From NCBI GenBank assembly GCA_035311445.1, contig DATGCX010000027.1:1-64000 (forward strand): DNA of 64,000 nucleotides. The letters are read 5' to 3'. Shown here piece by piece: positions 47,265 to 56,139 of this stretch. This DNA is from JAJPKK01 sp035311445. GTDB taxonomy: Bacteria; Pseudomonadota; Alphaproteobacteria; Rhizobiales; Xanthobacteraceae. Position 1 is the stretch's first letter, and every line of letters begins with the position of its first letter. The notes beneath the pieces were generated by a model. It saw only the letters and a list, made by a program, of their open reading frames with translations, was not told the origin of the DNA and did no database searches. Both the position numbers and the translations under genes were made by a program.

Positions 47265-47740
47265 AGCTTGCGATACATCATGAGCGCATCGACAAGTCCT
47301 GACCTTGGATGCCGGAATGCTTCCGGCAACCGGCCGACGATCTTGAACCCAAACCGCTGCCACAGCGCGACGGCGCGGGTGTTGGTACACACGACGAAAT
47401 TGAATTGCATGGCGACGTATCCGGCGGCTGCCGCGTATTGCAGGGCATGCGTGCACATGGCGCTGGCGACTCCGCGCCCTTGGGCCGATGCCGCAGTCAC
47501 AAACGCGCAGTTCGCCACATGGTCGCCGCCACCCGACTGATTGGGGCGGATGTAATAGGTCCCGACCACCGCGCCGTCATCGGCAACAAATACGGTGTGG
47601 CCCGGCGAGCGCCAGTAGGCGAGCGCTTCTGCCCCGGTCCAGTCGGAAGGGAGCGCGTAGGTTTCACCGGCCCGGATGATGGGCGTGATAATCTGTCGGA
47701 TCGCCTCGTCATCGCCGGGAATTGCGCGTCTGACAAGCAT
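47261..47740 (-). CDS. GNAT family N-acetyltransferase
   Basis: 159 residues. VFVADDGAVVGTYYIRPNQS and CAFVTAASAQGRGVASAMC (acetyl-CoA loop QGRGVA) followed by ALWQRFGFKIVGRLPEAF are GNAT hallmarks. ATG 47740 is chosen; longer readings lack family similarity. The stop overlaps the FGE-like gene's stop by three bases in a tail-to-tail arrangement. The substrate is unknown. Confidence 0.88.
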   Translation of the reverse strand: MLVRRAIPGDDEAIRQIITPIIRAGETYALPSDWTGAEALAYWRSPGHTVFVADDGAVVGTYYIRPNQSGGGDHVANCAFVTAASAQGRGVASAMCTHALQYAAAAGYVAMQFNFVVCTNTRAVALWQRFGFKIVGRLPEAFRHPRSGLVDALMMYRKL

Positions 47741-47842
47741 ACTGGTCCCGCTAGGTGATCGCTTTAGCCATCTGATGGGATTTGGAGCGTCGATCAAGTC
47801 GCCGTGTTGGAGCCGCACGAGCGCCGTCCTCCCGCGTCGCCT

Positions 47843-47892
47843 GCAGTAGGAGCGACCCTTGTGGTCGCGACCACAAGGGTCGCCCCTACTGC
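47843..47892. repeat. 50-base near-perfect inverted repeat
   Basis: Left arm 47843-47867 and right arm 47868-47892 pair over 24 of 25 positions with no loop; the centre is GGTCGCGACC. It can form a long cruciform or RNA hairpin. It lies in the ~400-base gap between the GNAT gene start and the extensin-like gene; no other structure was recognised there. Confidence 0.85.
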
Positions 47893-48145
47893 ATCCTTCA
47901 GTTGGTACGAGCCCATTGTTATCGCTTTCCTGACGGGCCGATCACTTCAGATTGGCTGAAGCGAGCGAATAGCTTCCATCCACGCTGGGTTTGGCCAGGT
48001 CGCCCGTCCGGGCCAAGGCGGCCGATGACACCATAGTGGGGCACTCCAAATGCCTTAACCATCAGCCTGACCATGGCGGATCGCTGGCGCGCTAACAGTC
48101 TAAAAGTTGGAAAGCCGTTAACGAAATCTGCCGCATTGTGGCGAC

Positions 48146-49291
48146 ATGACGCGCGCGTTTCGTTCGCCACTCATTGGCGCCTGCCTGTTGCTTGGGCTGG
48201 CGGGCTGTGCCCGTGTGTGGTTCGCGGAGCGGGAGCCGTGGCGGCGCGAGGCTGAGATCTTCTGTTTGAGGTCGGGCGTCGTGAAGGAAGGTCCCTCCGT
48301 CGCGATCATCAAGGCAATCGACGGCCCGGGGGTATGCGGCGCCGACTACCCGTTTCGCGTTGCGGCGTTGGGCGACCCTGCGCTGGTCAGCTTTGCGGAC
48401 GAGGTGATGCGTCCGACTGGGGCGATCCGGGTTACGCCGGATTATCTGCGTGCGTCACCGTCCGCTCCCTCGCCTACGGCTCCGGCGCACCCGTCAGCGC
48501 CCGATGTGCCAAGTCAAACTTACGCGGCGGGCCAGAGCTACGCGCCACCACCGACCACGCCGTCAGGTGTGCCGTTGTCGCTCGCGTCGCCCGATCTTTA
48601 CGCGCGACAGCATGCCGCGATCCGCGCTCCCGCCGAACAGGCGCCGATCGGGCGCCAGGCGAATGCAGCCGTTACCGCGCGCCCAGCGACCGTAATGCCG
48701 GCCGCGACTCTGGCCTGTCCGCTGGTTTCCATGCTCGATCGCTTCGCAAGCGACTCGGTGCAGCCTGCGGCAATGCGCTGGTTCGGCCAGCCACTAGTGG
48801 AGATCAAGCAGATATCGGCGTACTCGTGTCGCGGCATGAACGGCGATTCCAACGCACGCATTTCCGAGCACGCATTCGGCAACGCCCTGGACATTGCGGC
48901 CTTCACGCTCGCCGACGGGCGCGTGATCACCGTCAAGGACGGCTGGCACGGCGCACCTGAAGAGCAAGCCTTCCTGCGCGACGTGCACGGTGCGGCCTGC
49001 AGGTTGTTCACGACCGTGCTGGCGCCGGGCTCCAATGCGTACCACTATGATCACATGCATGTGGATTTGATGCGGCGCCCGAGCGGCCATGTCGTCTGCG
49101 AGCCTGCTGCCACCCCGGGCGAAGCCGCATTTGCCCACGCCGGCGGACGCTATGCCCATACGCAGCAGGCGGAGGCGCCCGACACAGGATTGTCCGCCAC
49201 GCGCCGTTATCCGCCTCCGGCACCGTGGGCTTCGGCGGAACGGCCTGACGCGCGAGACCGCAGGCGATGGGCGGTGGCGGGCGAGGATTAA
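48146..49291 (+). CDS. Extensin-like lipoprotein
   Basis: 381 residues. The signal sequence ends in a lipobox (LLLGLAGC), so the protein is likely lipid-anchored. A Pro/Ala-rich middle (residues ~100-190) leads to the extensin-like C-terminal domain: ACPLVSMLDRFASDSVQPAA, ISEHAFGNALDIAAFTLADG and YHYDHMHVDLMRR. The His/Asp motifs resemble peptidoglycan D-Ala-D-Ala/LD peptidase folds. It is presumed to act on the cell wall. ATG 48146 is the first in frame. Confidence 0.9.
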   Translation: MTRAFRSPLIGACLLLGLAGCARVWFAEREPWRREAEIFCLRSGVVKEGPSVAIIKAIDGPGVCGADYPFRVAALGDPALVSFADEVMRPTGAIRVTPDYLRASPSAPSPTAPAHPSAPDVPSQTYAAGQSYAPPPTTPSGVPLSLASPDLYARQHAAIRAPAEQAPIGRQANAAVTARPATVMPAATLACPLVSMLDRFASDSVQPAAMRWFGQPLVEIKQISAYSCRGMNGDSNARISEHAFGNALDIAAFTLADGRVITVKDGWHGAPEEQAFLRDVHGAACRLFTTVLAPGSNAYHYDHMHVDLMRRPSGHVVCEPAATPGEAAFAHAGGRYAHTQQAEAPDTGLSATRRYPPPAPWASAERPDARDRRRWAVAGED

Positions 49292-49455
49292 CCAGAATGT
49301 CACTTCTTACGAAGATCAACCTGCCTGAAGTACCATCACCTGCTTCAACTGGGTGATCCAGTAATCCTCGCGATGCCGCGGGGTACTCGATTCCCATTTT
49401 CGCGGGAATGACACTGGAGAATGGGTGGTGCCGTACCGACGATTCGCAGTCGCCG

Positions 49456-50220
49456 TCATCCGGCTGGATCGAGGCCCTTGGCCCGGAATACTGGCGCCGC
49501 GGAAGGCGTGGTGAGAAACTTGATCAACGCGTTGGCGGCTTCCGCTTGCCGCGCGTTCACACCGACGGCCGCCGCAAAGGAAGTGGTGAGCTGAATTTCC
49601 TTCGGAAACGGGCCGACCAGTTCGGCACCATCATAGGGGAGGATCTCGCTGATCTGGGTCATGCCGATTTCAGCTTCGCCATTGGCGATGGCATGAGCGG
49701 CGGGATTTTCGGGCGGCAGGAGCCTCACCTTGTCCTTGAGAGCATCTGCGATGCCAAGCCGCTGCAGCAGCGCCTTGAGATAGATGCCGGTACCACCCTG
49801 CTCTACATAGGCGACCGATTTGGCATTGAGGAGCGCCGCCTTGAAGGCGTCGACACTGCTGATATCCGGTTTGGGTGCACCCTTACGGACCGCGACGCCG
49901 GCGACCGAATTCGCAAGCGCCGCGCGCGTTGCGCCGGCGAGCTTGCCTTGCCGGATAAGATCATCGATCGCAGCGGTGGTGAGCACCGCAACGTCAAACG
50001 TTGCGCCCTTCTCAATCTCGGCCTTCAACGGCACAGCGGCACCCCAGGTGAAAACAAGCTTGTGCTCGGTGGTTTTCTCGAACGCCGGCGCGAGCTGTTC
50101 CAGCGTCGTCTTGAGCGCATTGGAGCTGATCACCTTGATCTCGGCGCCGCTCGCCGGAATGTTGGTTGCGACCATCATGGCAAATCCGACCACGGCGGCA
50201 GTCATCGTCGTTTGTTTCAT
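49456..50220 (-). CDS. ModA-like periplasmic binding protein, orphan
   Basis: 254 residues. Signal peptide (AAVVGFAMMVATNIPASGAE), then molybdate-binding-like motifs: VISSNALKTTLEQLAPAFEK, GATFDVAVLTTAAIDDLIRQ, GTGIYLKALLQRLGIADAL, and AEIGMTQISEIL. The VFTWGAAVPLKAEIEKG region is where ModA has SSALAKQI. No permease or ATPase is adjacent. Such orphan ModA-like proteins are frequent in Bradyrhizobiaceae and probably bind other oxyanions or organics. Confidence 0.85.
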   Translation of the reverse strand: MKQTTMTAAVVGFAMMVATNIPASGAEIKVISSNALKTTLEQLAPAFEKTTEHKLVFTWGAAVPLKAEIEKGATFDVAVLTTAAIDDLIRQGKLAGATRAALANSVAGVAVRKGAPKPDISSVDAFKAALLNAKSVAYVEQGGTGIYLKALLQRLGIADALKDKVRLLPPENPAAHAIANGEAEIGMTQISEILPYDGAELVGPFPKEIQLTTSFAAAVGVNARQAEAANALIKFLTTPSAAPVFRAKGLDPAG

Positions 50221-50460
50221 GGTTTTTCCTCCCTCTTAATCGGCATGCGCGCCGGACAGATTTGCGACATGTGCGTGCAGGATAGCACGCGCCGGACCGC
50301 CGTTGGCAACGCACCGCCCCGATTGCAAGCCGGCATCATCGCGCATGCGACAACATGCTTCACCTCTTATCAACCACTCAAACCGTACCAATATTTCACA
50401 CGCATGTTGCGGTCGAACTCTGCCCCGAATCCGGGGCATGGCCGCTTCGAGGAGGACTTC

Positions 50461-51426
50461 ATGTTCCGCACGATTTTTCGTGCCGTGACGACTGCCGTGA
50501 TCGTTGCGGCAACGATCGGTTTTCTGGCGTCCAGCGCCGACGCGCGCATCGGCGGGGGCCTGAGCTCGGGCAGCCGGGGAACGCGCACGTTTTCGGCTCC
50601 GCCCCCGACCTCGACCATGCCGTCGACGTCCACGATGCAGCGCACCGTCACCCCGAACACACAGCCGAATTTCACCAGTCCGCGGCCCGGCTTCGCTCCT
50701 GGCAGCTTCTTCGGGCGTTCGGGGTTCTGGGGCGGGCTCGCCGCAGGTTTTCTCGGCGCCGGTCTGTTCGGCCTGCTGTTCGGCCACGGCTTCCTGGGTG
50801 GACTCGGCGGCATCGTGTCGTTTCTCGGGCTTATCTTCCAGCTCGGCCTGATCGCGCTGGTCGCGATGTTCCTGTGGCGTTGGTTCCAGCGCCGCAATGA
50901 GCCGGCCTACGCCGGATCGTCCTATACGGGATCCCTCTACCGCAATTCGATGGTCAACCCGTTCAGCACGACCGGATCAGGTGGCGGGTACGGGTCGGGC
51001 AGTGCTGGCGCCGCACAGCGCAGCGACGATGTCGGCATCACGGGCACTGATTATGATGCCTTCGAGCGCTTACTCGGCGAGATACAGACCGCCTACAGCA
51101 ACGAGGACATCAATGCGTTGCGGGCGCGCGCCACACCCGAAATGGTGTCTTATTTCTCCGAGGATCTGGCACAGAATGCGAGCAGCGGCGTCGTCAACCG
51201 CGTCTCGGATGTCAAGCTCCTGCAGGGCGATCTTGCGGAGGCTTGGCGCGAGAGTGGTACTGATTATGCGACCGTCAGCATGCGCTTTGCGTTGAACGAC
51301 ACTATGGTCGACCGCGCCAGCGGTCGGGTTGTCGAGGGCGGGCCGCAAGAGGTCAGCGAGGCATGGACCTTCCGACGCACCGCGGGCCGGCCTTGGATCC
51401 TGTCAGCTATCCAGCAGGCGCGCTAG
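50461..51426 (+). CDS. Tim44-like domain protein
   Basis: 321 residues. Signal-like N-terminus (VTTAVIVAATIGFLASSADA), Gly/Pro-rich linker, a membrane region (GLAAGFLGAGLFGLLFGHGF, FLGLIFQLGLIALVAMFLWR) and a C-terminal Tim44/TimA-like domain (AFERLLGEIQTAYSNEDINA, LAEAWRESGTDYATVSMRFA and VSEAWTFRR). Bacterial members are membrane-associated, with no clear function. Confidence 0.9.
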   Translation: MFRTIFRAVTTAVIVAATIGFLASSADARIGGGLSSGSRGTRTFSAPPPTSTMPSTSTMQRTVTPNTQPNFTSPRPGFAPGSFFGRSGFWGGLAAGFLGAGLFGLLFGHGFLGGLGGIVSFLGLIFQLGLIALVAMFLWRWFQRRNEPAYAGSSYTGSLYRNSMVNPFSTTGSGGGYGSGSAGAAQRSDDVGITGTDYDAFERLLGEIQTAYSNEDINALRARATPEMVSYFSEDLAQNASSGVVNRVSDVKLLQGDLAEAWRESGTDYATVSMRFALNDTMVDRASGRVVEGGPQEVSEAWTFRRTAGRPWILSAIQQAR

Positions 51427-51462
51427 ATCGGATTTTCGACCACCTCGCTACACATACAGCCA

Positions 51463-51489
51463 TTGTCGCCGGGCTTGTCCCGGCGACAA
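51463..51489 (+). repeat. REP-like palindrome downstream of the Tim44-like gene
   Basis: TTGTCGCCGGG and CCCGGCGACAA form an 11-bp perfect stem around a five-base loop (CTTGT). It lies 40 bases after the Tim44-like stop. It resembles repeats at 60651 (GCCGGGCTCGTCCCGGC) and may be a repetitive extragenic palindrome or terminator. Confidence 0.65.
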
Positions 51490-51669
51490 ATGCTTTTTGA
51501 GGCACAGCAAAAATATTCCGGGTGGTCTCGACACCCCCGCAATTTATCACCCCTCCGGCCGGCGACGGCTGGAGAGGTAACGTTTTTGTTAACCTTAATG
51601 AACCTTGGGAACCATCGGTGCGACCAATACTTATATACCCATGTAGCGTACGACAATCAGGAAGCCGCC

Positions 51670-51981
51670 ATGACTACGCTCCGCGCCCGCCTCTGCATCG
51701 GACTTGCGATCTCAGCCGCGGTCGTTCTCGGCAGCATACCCGCTTCCGGCGCGCAGCCCATGGGACCGGTCCAGTCCGCAACTGCGCCGAACGGTTTGCC
51801 GGCCGCCCGTTGCTCACGCCCCGCCGATCAGGAAGCGCTCCGCATCAAGCAGCTCGTCGAATTCGTTGAAAAGTCGCGCGCTATGGCGGCACAGAACCCG
51901 CTGCTGCTGGCAGATGTCGGCTATTACGAGGCCGAGCTCGCCGCGAGCCGCCGCTGCCTCCAAAACGTTGCGGCCAGGTAG
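51670..51981 (+). CDS. Small secreted hypothetical protein
   Basis: 103 residues from ATG 51670. Signal peptide LCIGLAISAAVVLGSIPASG, then a short mature protein with two cysteines (AARCSRPADQ and RRCLQNVAAR) and a helical middle (ALRIKQLVEFVEKSRAMAAQ). Typical of small periplasmic Rhizobiales proteins; no known domain. Confidence 0.7.
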   Translation: MTTLRARLCIGLAISAAVVLGSIPASGAQPMGPVQSATAPNGLPAARCSRPADQEALRIKQLVEFVEKSRAMAAQNPLLLADVGYYEAELAASRRCLQNVAAR

Positions 51982-52081
51982 CAAGCCTCGCCGCCAATTT
52001 CGGAATGCGCGTGTGATGCCATTTTAGTTTAGTCGCGCTGGTGCGAGGGTTGTCGTGCCGCGCAGCGGCGATCTGATGGGC

Positions 52082-55000
52082 TTACGCCTTGCCGTATCCG
52101 CCCGCGGTCGGAGTCTGGATGATGACCGCCTCGCCGGCCGCCAGCGTGGTGGCGTCGGCGCCCTGCAGGCGCTCCAGGCGGCCGTCGAGGCGGCGCACCC
52201 AATTCTCGCCGATCTGACCCGGCTCGCCGCCGGCGAGCCCGAACGGCCGCACGCGGCGGTGGCCGGACAGGATGGTGCATTCCATGGCCTCAAGAAACCT
52301 GATGGTGCGGCGTACCCCGTCGCCGGCATGCCATTTGCCGCGTCCGCCAGAGCCGGCACGGATATGGAAATCCTCAAGCAGCACCGGGTAGCGGAATTCC
52401 AGCACCTCCGGATCGGTGAGGCGCGTATTCGTCATGTGGGTGTGCACAGCGTCGGTGCCATCAAAGCCCGGCCCCGCCGGCGAGCCGGAGCAGATCGTCT
52501 CGTAGTATTGGTGGCGCGCGTTGCCGAAATTGAGGTTGTTCATGGTGCCCTGGGCGGCCGCGAGCGCGCCGAGCGCTCCGAACAGCGTATTGGTCACCGC
52601 CTGGCTCACCTCCACATTCCCGGCGACCACGGCGGCCGGATATTCCGGCGACAACATCGAGCGCGCCGGGATGACGATATTGATCGGCCGCAGGCAGCCC
52701 GCATTCATCGGGATGTCATCGTCCACCATGACGCGAAACACGTAGAGCACAGCTGCACGCGTCACCGGCTCGGGCGCGTTGAAATTGGTCGGCTGCTGCG
52801 GCGAGGTGCCGGTGAAGTCGACGGTCGCCTCGCGCTTTTTCTTGTCGACCGTGATTTTCACCCGGATCACGGCGCCCTGGTCCATCTCGTAGACAAATTC
52901 GGAATCATGCAGCCGGTCGATGACGCGGCGCACGCTTTCGGCGGCATTGTCCTGCACATGCTGCATGTAGGCCTTCACCACAGGAAGCGTGAACTCGGCT
53001 GTCATCTTACGCAGCTCCTGCACGCCCTTTTCGTTGGCGGCAATTTGGGCCTTGAGATCGTTAACGTTCTGCAGCGCATTGCGGACCGGGTATTTCGCGC
53101 TGGTCAGCAGCGCATAGAGCTCCGCCTCATGGAAATGTCCGCGGTCAACCACTTTGAAATTGTCGATGTAGACGCCTTCCTCCTCGATGGTCGTGGCGTT
53201 CGGCGACATCGAACCCGGCGAGATGCCACCCACGTCGGCGTGGTGGCCGCGGCTTGCGACCCAAAACAGGATATCCTGCTCGGCGTCGTCGAACACCGGC
53301 GTGCAGACCGTAATGTCCGGCAGATGCGTGCCGCCGTTATATGGCGCGTTGATCACGTAGACATCGCCCGGCCGGATGCGGCCGGCGTTTTCCCGGATGA
53401 TGGTCTCGACCGCACGGTCCATGGAACCGAGATGCACCGGCAGGTGCGGCGCATTGGCGACCAGGCTGCCGTCGTGCGCGAACACCGCACAGGAGAAGTC
53501 GAGCCGCTCCTTGATGTTGACCGAATAGGCTGTGTTCTGCAGCGATACGCCCATCTGTTCGGCGATCGACATGAAGAGGTTGTTGAACACTTCGAGCATT
53601 ACCGGATCGGCCTCGGTCCCGATGGCGTGGCCGCGCGCGAGCGGCACGGCGCGAGAGAGCACGAGATGGTTCTTGTTCGTAAGGTCCGCCTGCCAGCCGT
53701 TCTCGACCACGATGGTCTGGTGCTGCTCGATGATGACCGCGGGACCCGTGACCTTGTGGCCGGGAGCGAGCTGGTCGCGCGTGTAGACCTCGGCCTCGCG
53801 CCATGCGCTTGCAGCGAAGAAACGCGTGTGCTTCGTAGGTGCCGGGAGCGGCACCCGGGCGGTCGCCAGCACCGGCTCGGAAAAATTCGCGCCGCCGCCA
53901 ATGGCCTCGACCGATGCGGCTTCGACCACGAGCTCCTTGGTGGAATCGATGAAGCCGAAGCGCGCTTTGTGGGCGGCTTCGAACGCGGATTTCAGCTTTG
54001 CGAGCATTGATTCCTCCCCTCCCCCTTTTGGGGAGGGGTCGGAGGGGGGGGGCGACGCGTGTCGCGCGGCCGTGCCAAAACCCCCCGCCCCCCCACCCTG
54101 ACCCTCCCCCACAAGGGGGGAGGGAGAAAAGGCGTCTCGCTCATCACCAAGACTTCCCTGGGGAGGTGAAGCGTACGCCGGCACGACCAGTGCCGTGTCG
54201 GTGCCGGCATAGCGAATATGCGCGCGCACGTGCACGACGATGTTTGCGTCCGACACGCCCTGGCCGTTCACCTCGGCGCGCGCCTCTGCGCCAAGCCGCG
54301 CGCCCACGGCCTTGATCGACGTGAGCGCCACATCCCCAAGCGTTTCCTCGATCGCCTGCTGCCGAGTCGCCCTGATGTCCGCCAGGCCCATGCCGTAGGC
54401 GGACATCAGGGAGGAAAACGGATGGATCAGCACCGTGGTCATGCCGAGCGCGTCGGCGACCAGGCAGGCATGCTGGCCCCCGGCACCACCGAAGCAATTG
54501 AGCGCGTAGCGGGTCACGTCGTAGCCCCGCTGCACGGAAATCTTCTTGATCGCGTTCGCCATGTTCTCGACCGCGATCCGGATGAAGCCGTCCGCAATGT
54601 CCTCCGCGCTGCGCTCGCCGCCGAGGCTACGGTTTACTTCGCCCGCCAGGGCCGCGAACGCAGCTCCCACCGCGTCAGCATCGAGCGGCTGATCCTGCCT
54701 GGGTCCGAAAATATACGGGAAGAAATCCGGCATCAGCTTGCCGAGCATCACGTTGGCGTCGGTGACGGCAAGCGGCCCGCCGCGGCGGTAGCATTTCGGG
54801 CCCGGATTGGCGCCGGCCGAATCCGGGCCGACGCGAAAGCGCGCTCCGTCAAAATGCAGGATCGAGCCGCCGCCCGCCGCGACCGTGTGAATCATCATCA
54901 TCGGGGCGCGCATGCGCACGCCCGCGACCTCGGTCTCGAAGGCGCGCTCGTATTCGCCGTCGAAGTGCGAGACATCGGTCGAGGTGCCGCCCATGTCAAA

Positions 55001-56041
55001 GCCGATGAGGCGGGGAAAGCCCGCCTCGCGCCCGGTCTGCGCCATCCCGACCACGCCGCCAGCTGGTCCCGACAGGATCGCGTCCTTGCCCTGAAACAGC
55101 TCTGCGGACGTCAGCCCGCCAGACGACATCATGAACATGAGGCGGACTTCTTCACCTCTCCCCGCTTGCGGGGAGAGGTCGCCCCGTCCCATCCCTCCCC
55201 CGCTTGTGCGGGAGGAAAGAGACGGGGCGGGTGAAGGGGGCTCTCCCCGCGCCTGAGCTGGTGGAGCGGCCCCCTCACCCCGACCCTCTCCCCGCAAGCG
55301 GGGAGAGGGAGAAGAAAGCTCTCCCACAATGGCGGGGGGAGAAGTCAGTTCCTCCGCTACGCTGGCCACATAGCGCCGCAGGATCGGCGACAGGTAGGCA
55401 TCGACCACCGTCGTGTCACCCCGCCCCACTAGCTTGATCAGCGGCGAGACTTCGTGGCTGACCGAGACCTGCCGGAACTCCATGTTGCGAGCGAGCGCCG
55501 CGACCTGCCGCTCGTGCTCCGGATGGTGGTAGCTGTGCATGAACAAGATGGCGACCGCCTCAATGCCATCGGCTCGCGCGCGCTCAAGGTCGCTGCGAAC
55601 AGCCGCCAGATCGGGCACTGCCTCCACCGTGCCGTCGGCGCGCACCCGTTCGGCGATCTCGACCACACGCTCGAACAGCATGTCCGGCTTGATGATGTGG
55701 CGGGCAAAGATTTTCGGCCGTGCCTGGTAGCCTATCTTGAGGGCGTTGCGGAACCCTTTGGTGGTGACCAACAGCATGCGCTCGCCTTTGCGCTCCAACA
55801 ACGCATTGGTAGCAACGGTGGTACCCATCTTGACGGCGCCGATCAGACCCGGCGGGATCGGCTCGCCGGAAGCAAGGCCGATCAGATTGCGGATGCCCTG
55901 GACCGCGGCATCGCGGTAGGCTTCAGGATTCTCGGACAGCAGCTTGTGAGCCGCGAGCGTGCCGTCTGGTCGCCGGCCGATCACGTCCGTGAACGTGCCG
56001 CCGCGGTCGATCCAGAATTCCCATCGGGATGCTGTCGTCAT
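52082..56041 (-). CDS. Hydantoinase/5-oxoprolinase-type protein with fused A and B domains and two in-frame inserts
   Basis: About 1319 residues from ATG 56041 (GGAGG ten bases upstream). The N-terminal A domain has WIDRGGTFTDVIGRRPDG, KMGTTVATNALLERKGERM and IGFDMGGTSTDVSHFDGEYE; the C-terminal B domain has NAPYNGGTHLPDITV, RGHHADVGGISPGSMSP and YETICSGSPAGPGFDGTDAV. This ATP-dependent enzyme family opens 5-oxoproline or hydantoin rings. Two stretches (residues ~245-296 and ~633-678) are encoded by palindromic repeats and are rich in SP, RGEG, and GGG, unlike the family; removing them gives a normal oxoprolinase length. LysR, MFS and cyclase genes precede it. Confidence 0.9.
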   Translation of the reverse strand: MTTASRWEFWIDRGGTFTDVIGRRPDGTLAAHKLLSENPEAYRDAAVQGIRNLIGLASGEPIPPGLIGAVKMGTTVATNALLERKGERMLLVTTKGFRNALKIGYQARPKIFARHIIKPDMLFERVVEIAERVRADGTVEAVPDLAAVRSDLERARADGIEAVAILFMHSYHHPEHERQVAALARNMEFRQVSVSHEVSPLIKLVGRGDTTVVDAYLSPILRRYVASVAEELTSPPAIVGELSSPSPRLRGEGRGEGAAPPAQARGEPPSPAPSLSSRTSGGGMGRGDLSPQAGRGEEVRLMFMMSSGGLTSAELFQGKDAILSGPAGGVVGMAQTGREAGFPRLIGFDMGGTSTDVSHFDGEYERAFETEVAGVRMRAPMMMIHTVAAGGGSILHFDGARFRVGPDSAGANPGPKCYRRGGPLAVTDANVMLGKLMPDFFPYIFGPRQDQPLDADAVGAAFAALAGEVNRSLGGERSAEDIADGFIRIAVENMANAIKKISVQRGYDVTRYALNCFGGAGGQHACLVADALGMTTVLIHPFSSLMSAYGMGLADIRATRQQAIEETLGDVALTSIKAVGARLGAEARAEVNGQGVSDANIVVHVRAHIRYAGTDTALVVPAYASPPQGSLGDERDAFSPSPLVGEGQGGGAGGFGTAARHASPPPSDPSPKGGGEESMLAKLKSAFEAAHKARFGFIDSTKELVVEAASVEAIGGGANFSEPVLATARVPLPAPTKHTRFFAASAWREAEVYTRDQLAPGHKVTGPAVIIEQHQTIVVENGWQADLTNKNHLVLSRAVPLARGHAIGTEADPVMLEVFNNLFMSIAEQMGVSLQNTAYSVNIKERLDFSCAVFAHDGSLVANAPHLPVHLGSMDRAVETIIRENAGRIRPGDVYVINAPYNGGTHLPDITVCTPVFDDAEQDILFWVASRGHHADVGGISPGSMSPNATTIEEEGVYIDNFKVVDRGHFHEAELYALLTSAKYPVRNALQNVNDLKAQIAANEKGVQELRKMTAEFTLPVVKAYMQHVQDNAAESVRRVIDRLHDSEFVYEMDQGAVIRVKITVDKKKREATVDFTGTSPQQPTNFNAPEPVTRAAVLYVFRVMVDDDIPMNAGCLRPINIVIPARSMLSPEYPAAVVAGNVEVSQAVTNTLFGALGALAAAQGTMNNLNFGNARHQYYETICSGSPAGPGFDGTDAVHTHMTNTRLTDPEVLEFRYPVLLEDFHIRAGSGGRGKWHAGDGVRRTIRFLEAMECTILSGHRRVRPFGLAGGEPGQIGENWVRRLDGRLERLQGADATTLAAGEAVIIQTPTAGGYGKA
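54015..54123. repeat. Palindromic mini-element inside the oxoprolinase gene (copy B)
   Basis: Imperfect palindromic ends, CCCCTCCCCCTTTTGGGGAGGGG (54015-54037 in part) and CCCTCCCCCACAAGGGGGGAG (from 54101), flank a GC-rich core. The reading frame of the oxoprolinase passes through it without a stop. It lies between the A-domain end and the B-domain part. Confidence 0.75.
55155..55309. repeat. Palindromic mini-element inside the oxoprolinase gene (copy A)
   Basis: Two 24-26 base palindromes of the type CCTCTCCCCGC-TT/AA-GCGGGGAGAGG bound the element (55155-55178 and 55284-55309); their central bases are TT and AA, so they are inverted to each other. A third imperfect hairpin lies near 55193-55215. 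The oxoprolinase frame stays open through it, encoding an SPRLRGEGRGEG-like segment. Confidence 0.85.
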
Positions 56042-56139
56042 CGCTTCATCGCCTCCGTGCGTGAAAGTGCGCGGAGCAAATAAGTCCCGCACGATTTTGT
56101 CCAATCATCGTTTCAGATATTTCGATAAGATGAACTTGA

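Noticed and set aside
49408..50460. Long plus-strand frame ahead of the Tim44-like gene
   Set aside because: It is the complement of the ModA-like gene; the Tim44-like signal sequence starts at ATG 50461.
52055..54010. Long plus-strand frame opposite the oxoprolinase
   Set aside because: Shadow of a GC-rich gene; the minus strand carries clear hydantoinase motifs.
54000..55320. CRISPR-like array from repeated GC-rich hairpins
   Set aside because: No regular repeat-spacer spacing; units are inverted palindromes of different types.
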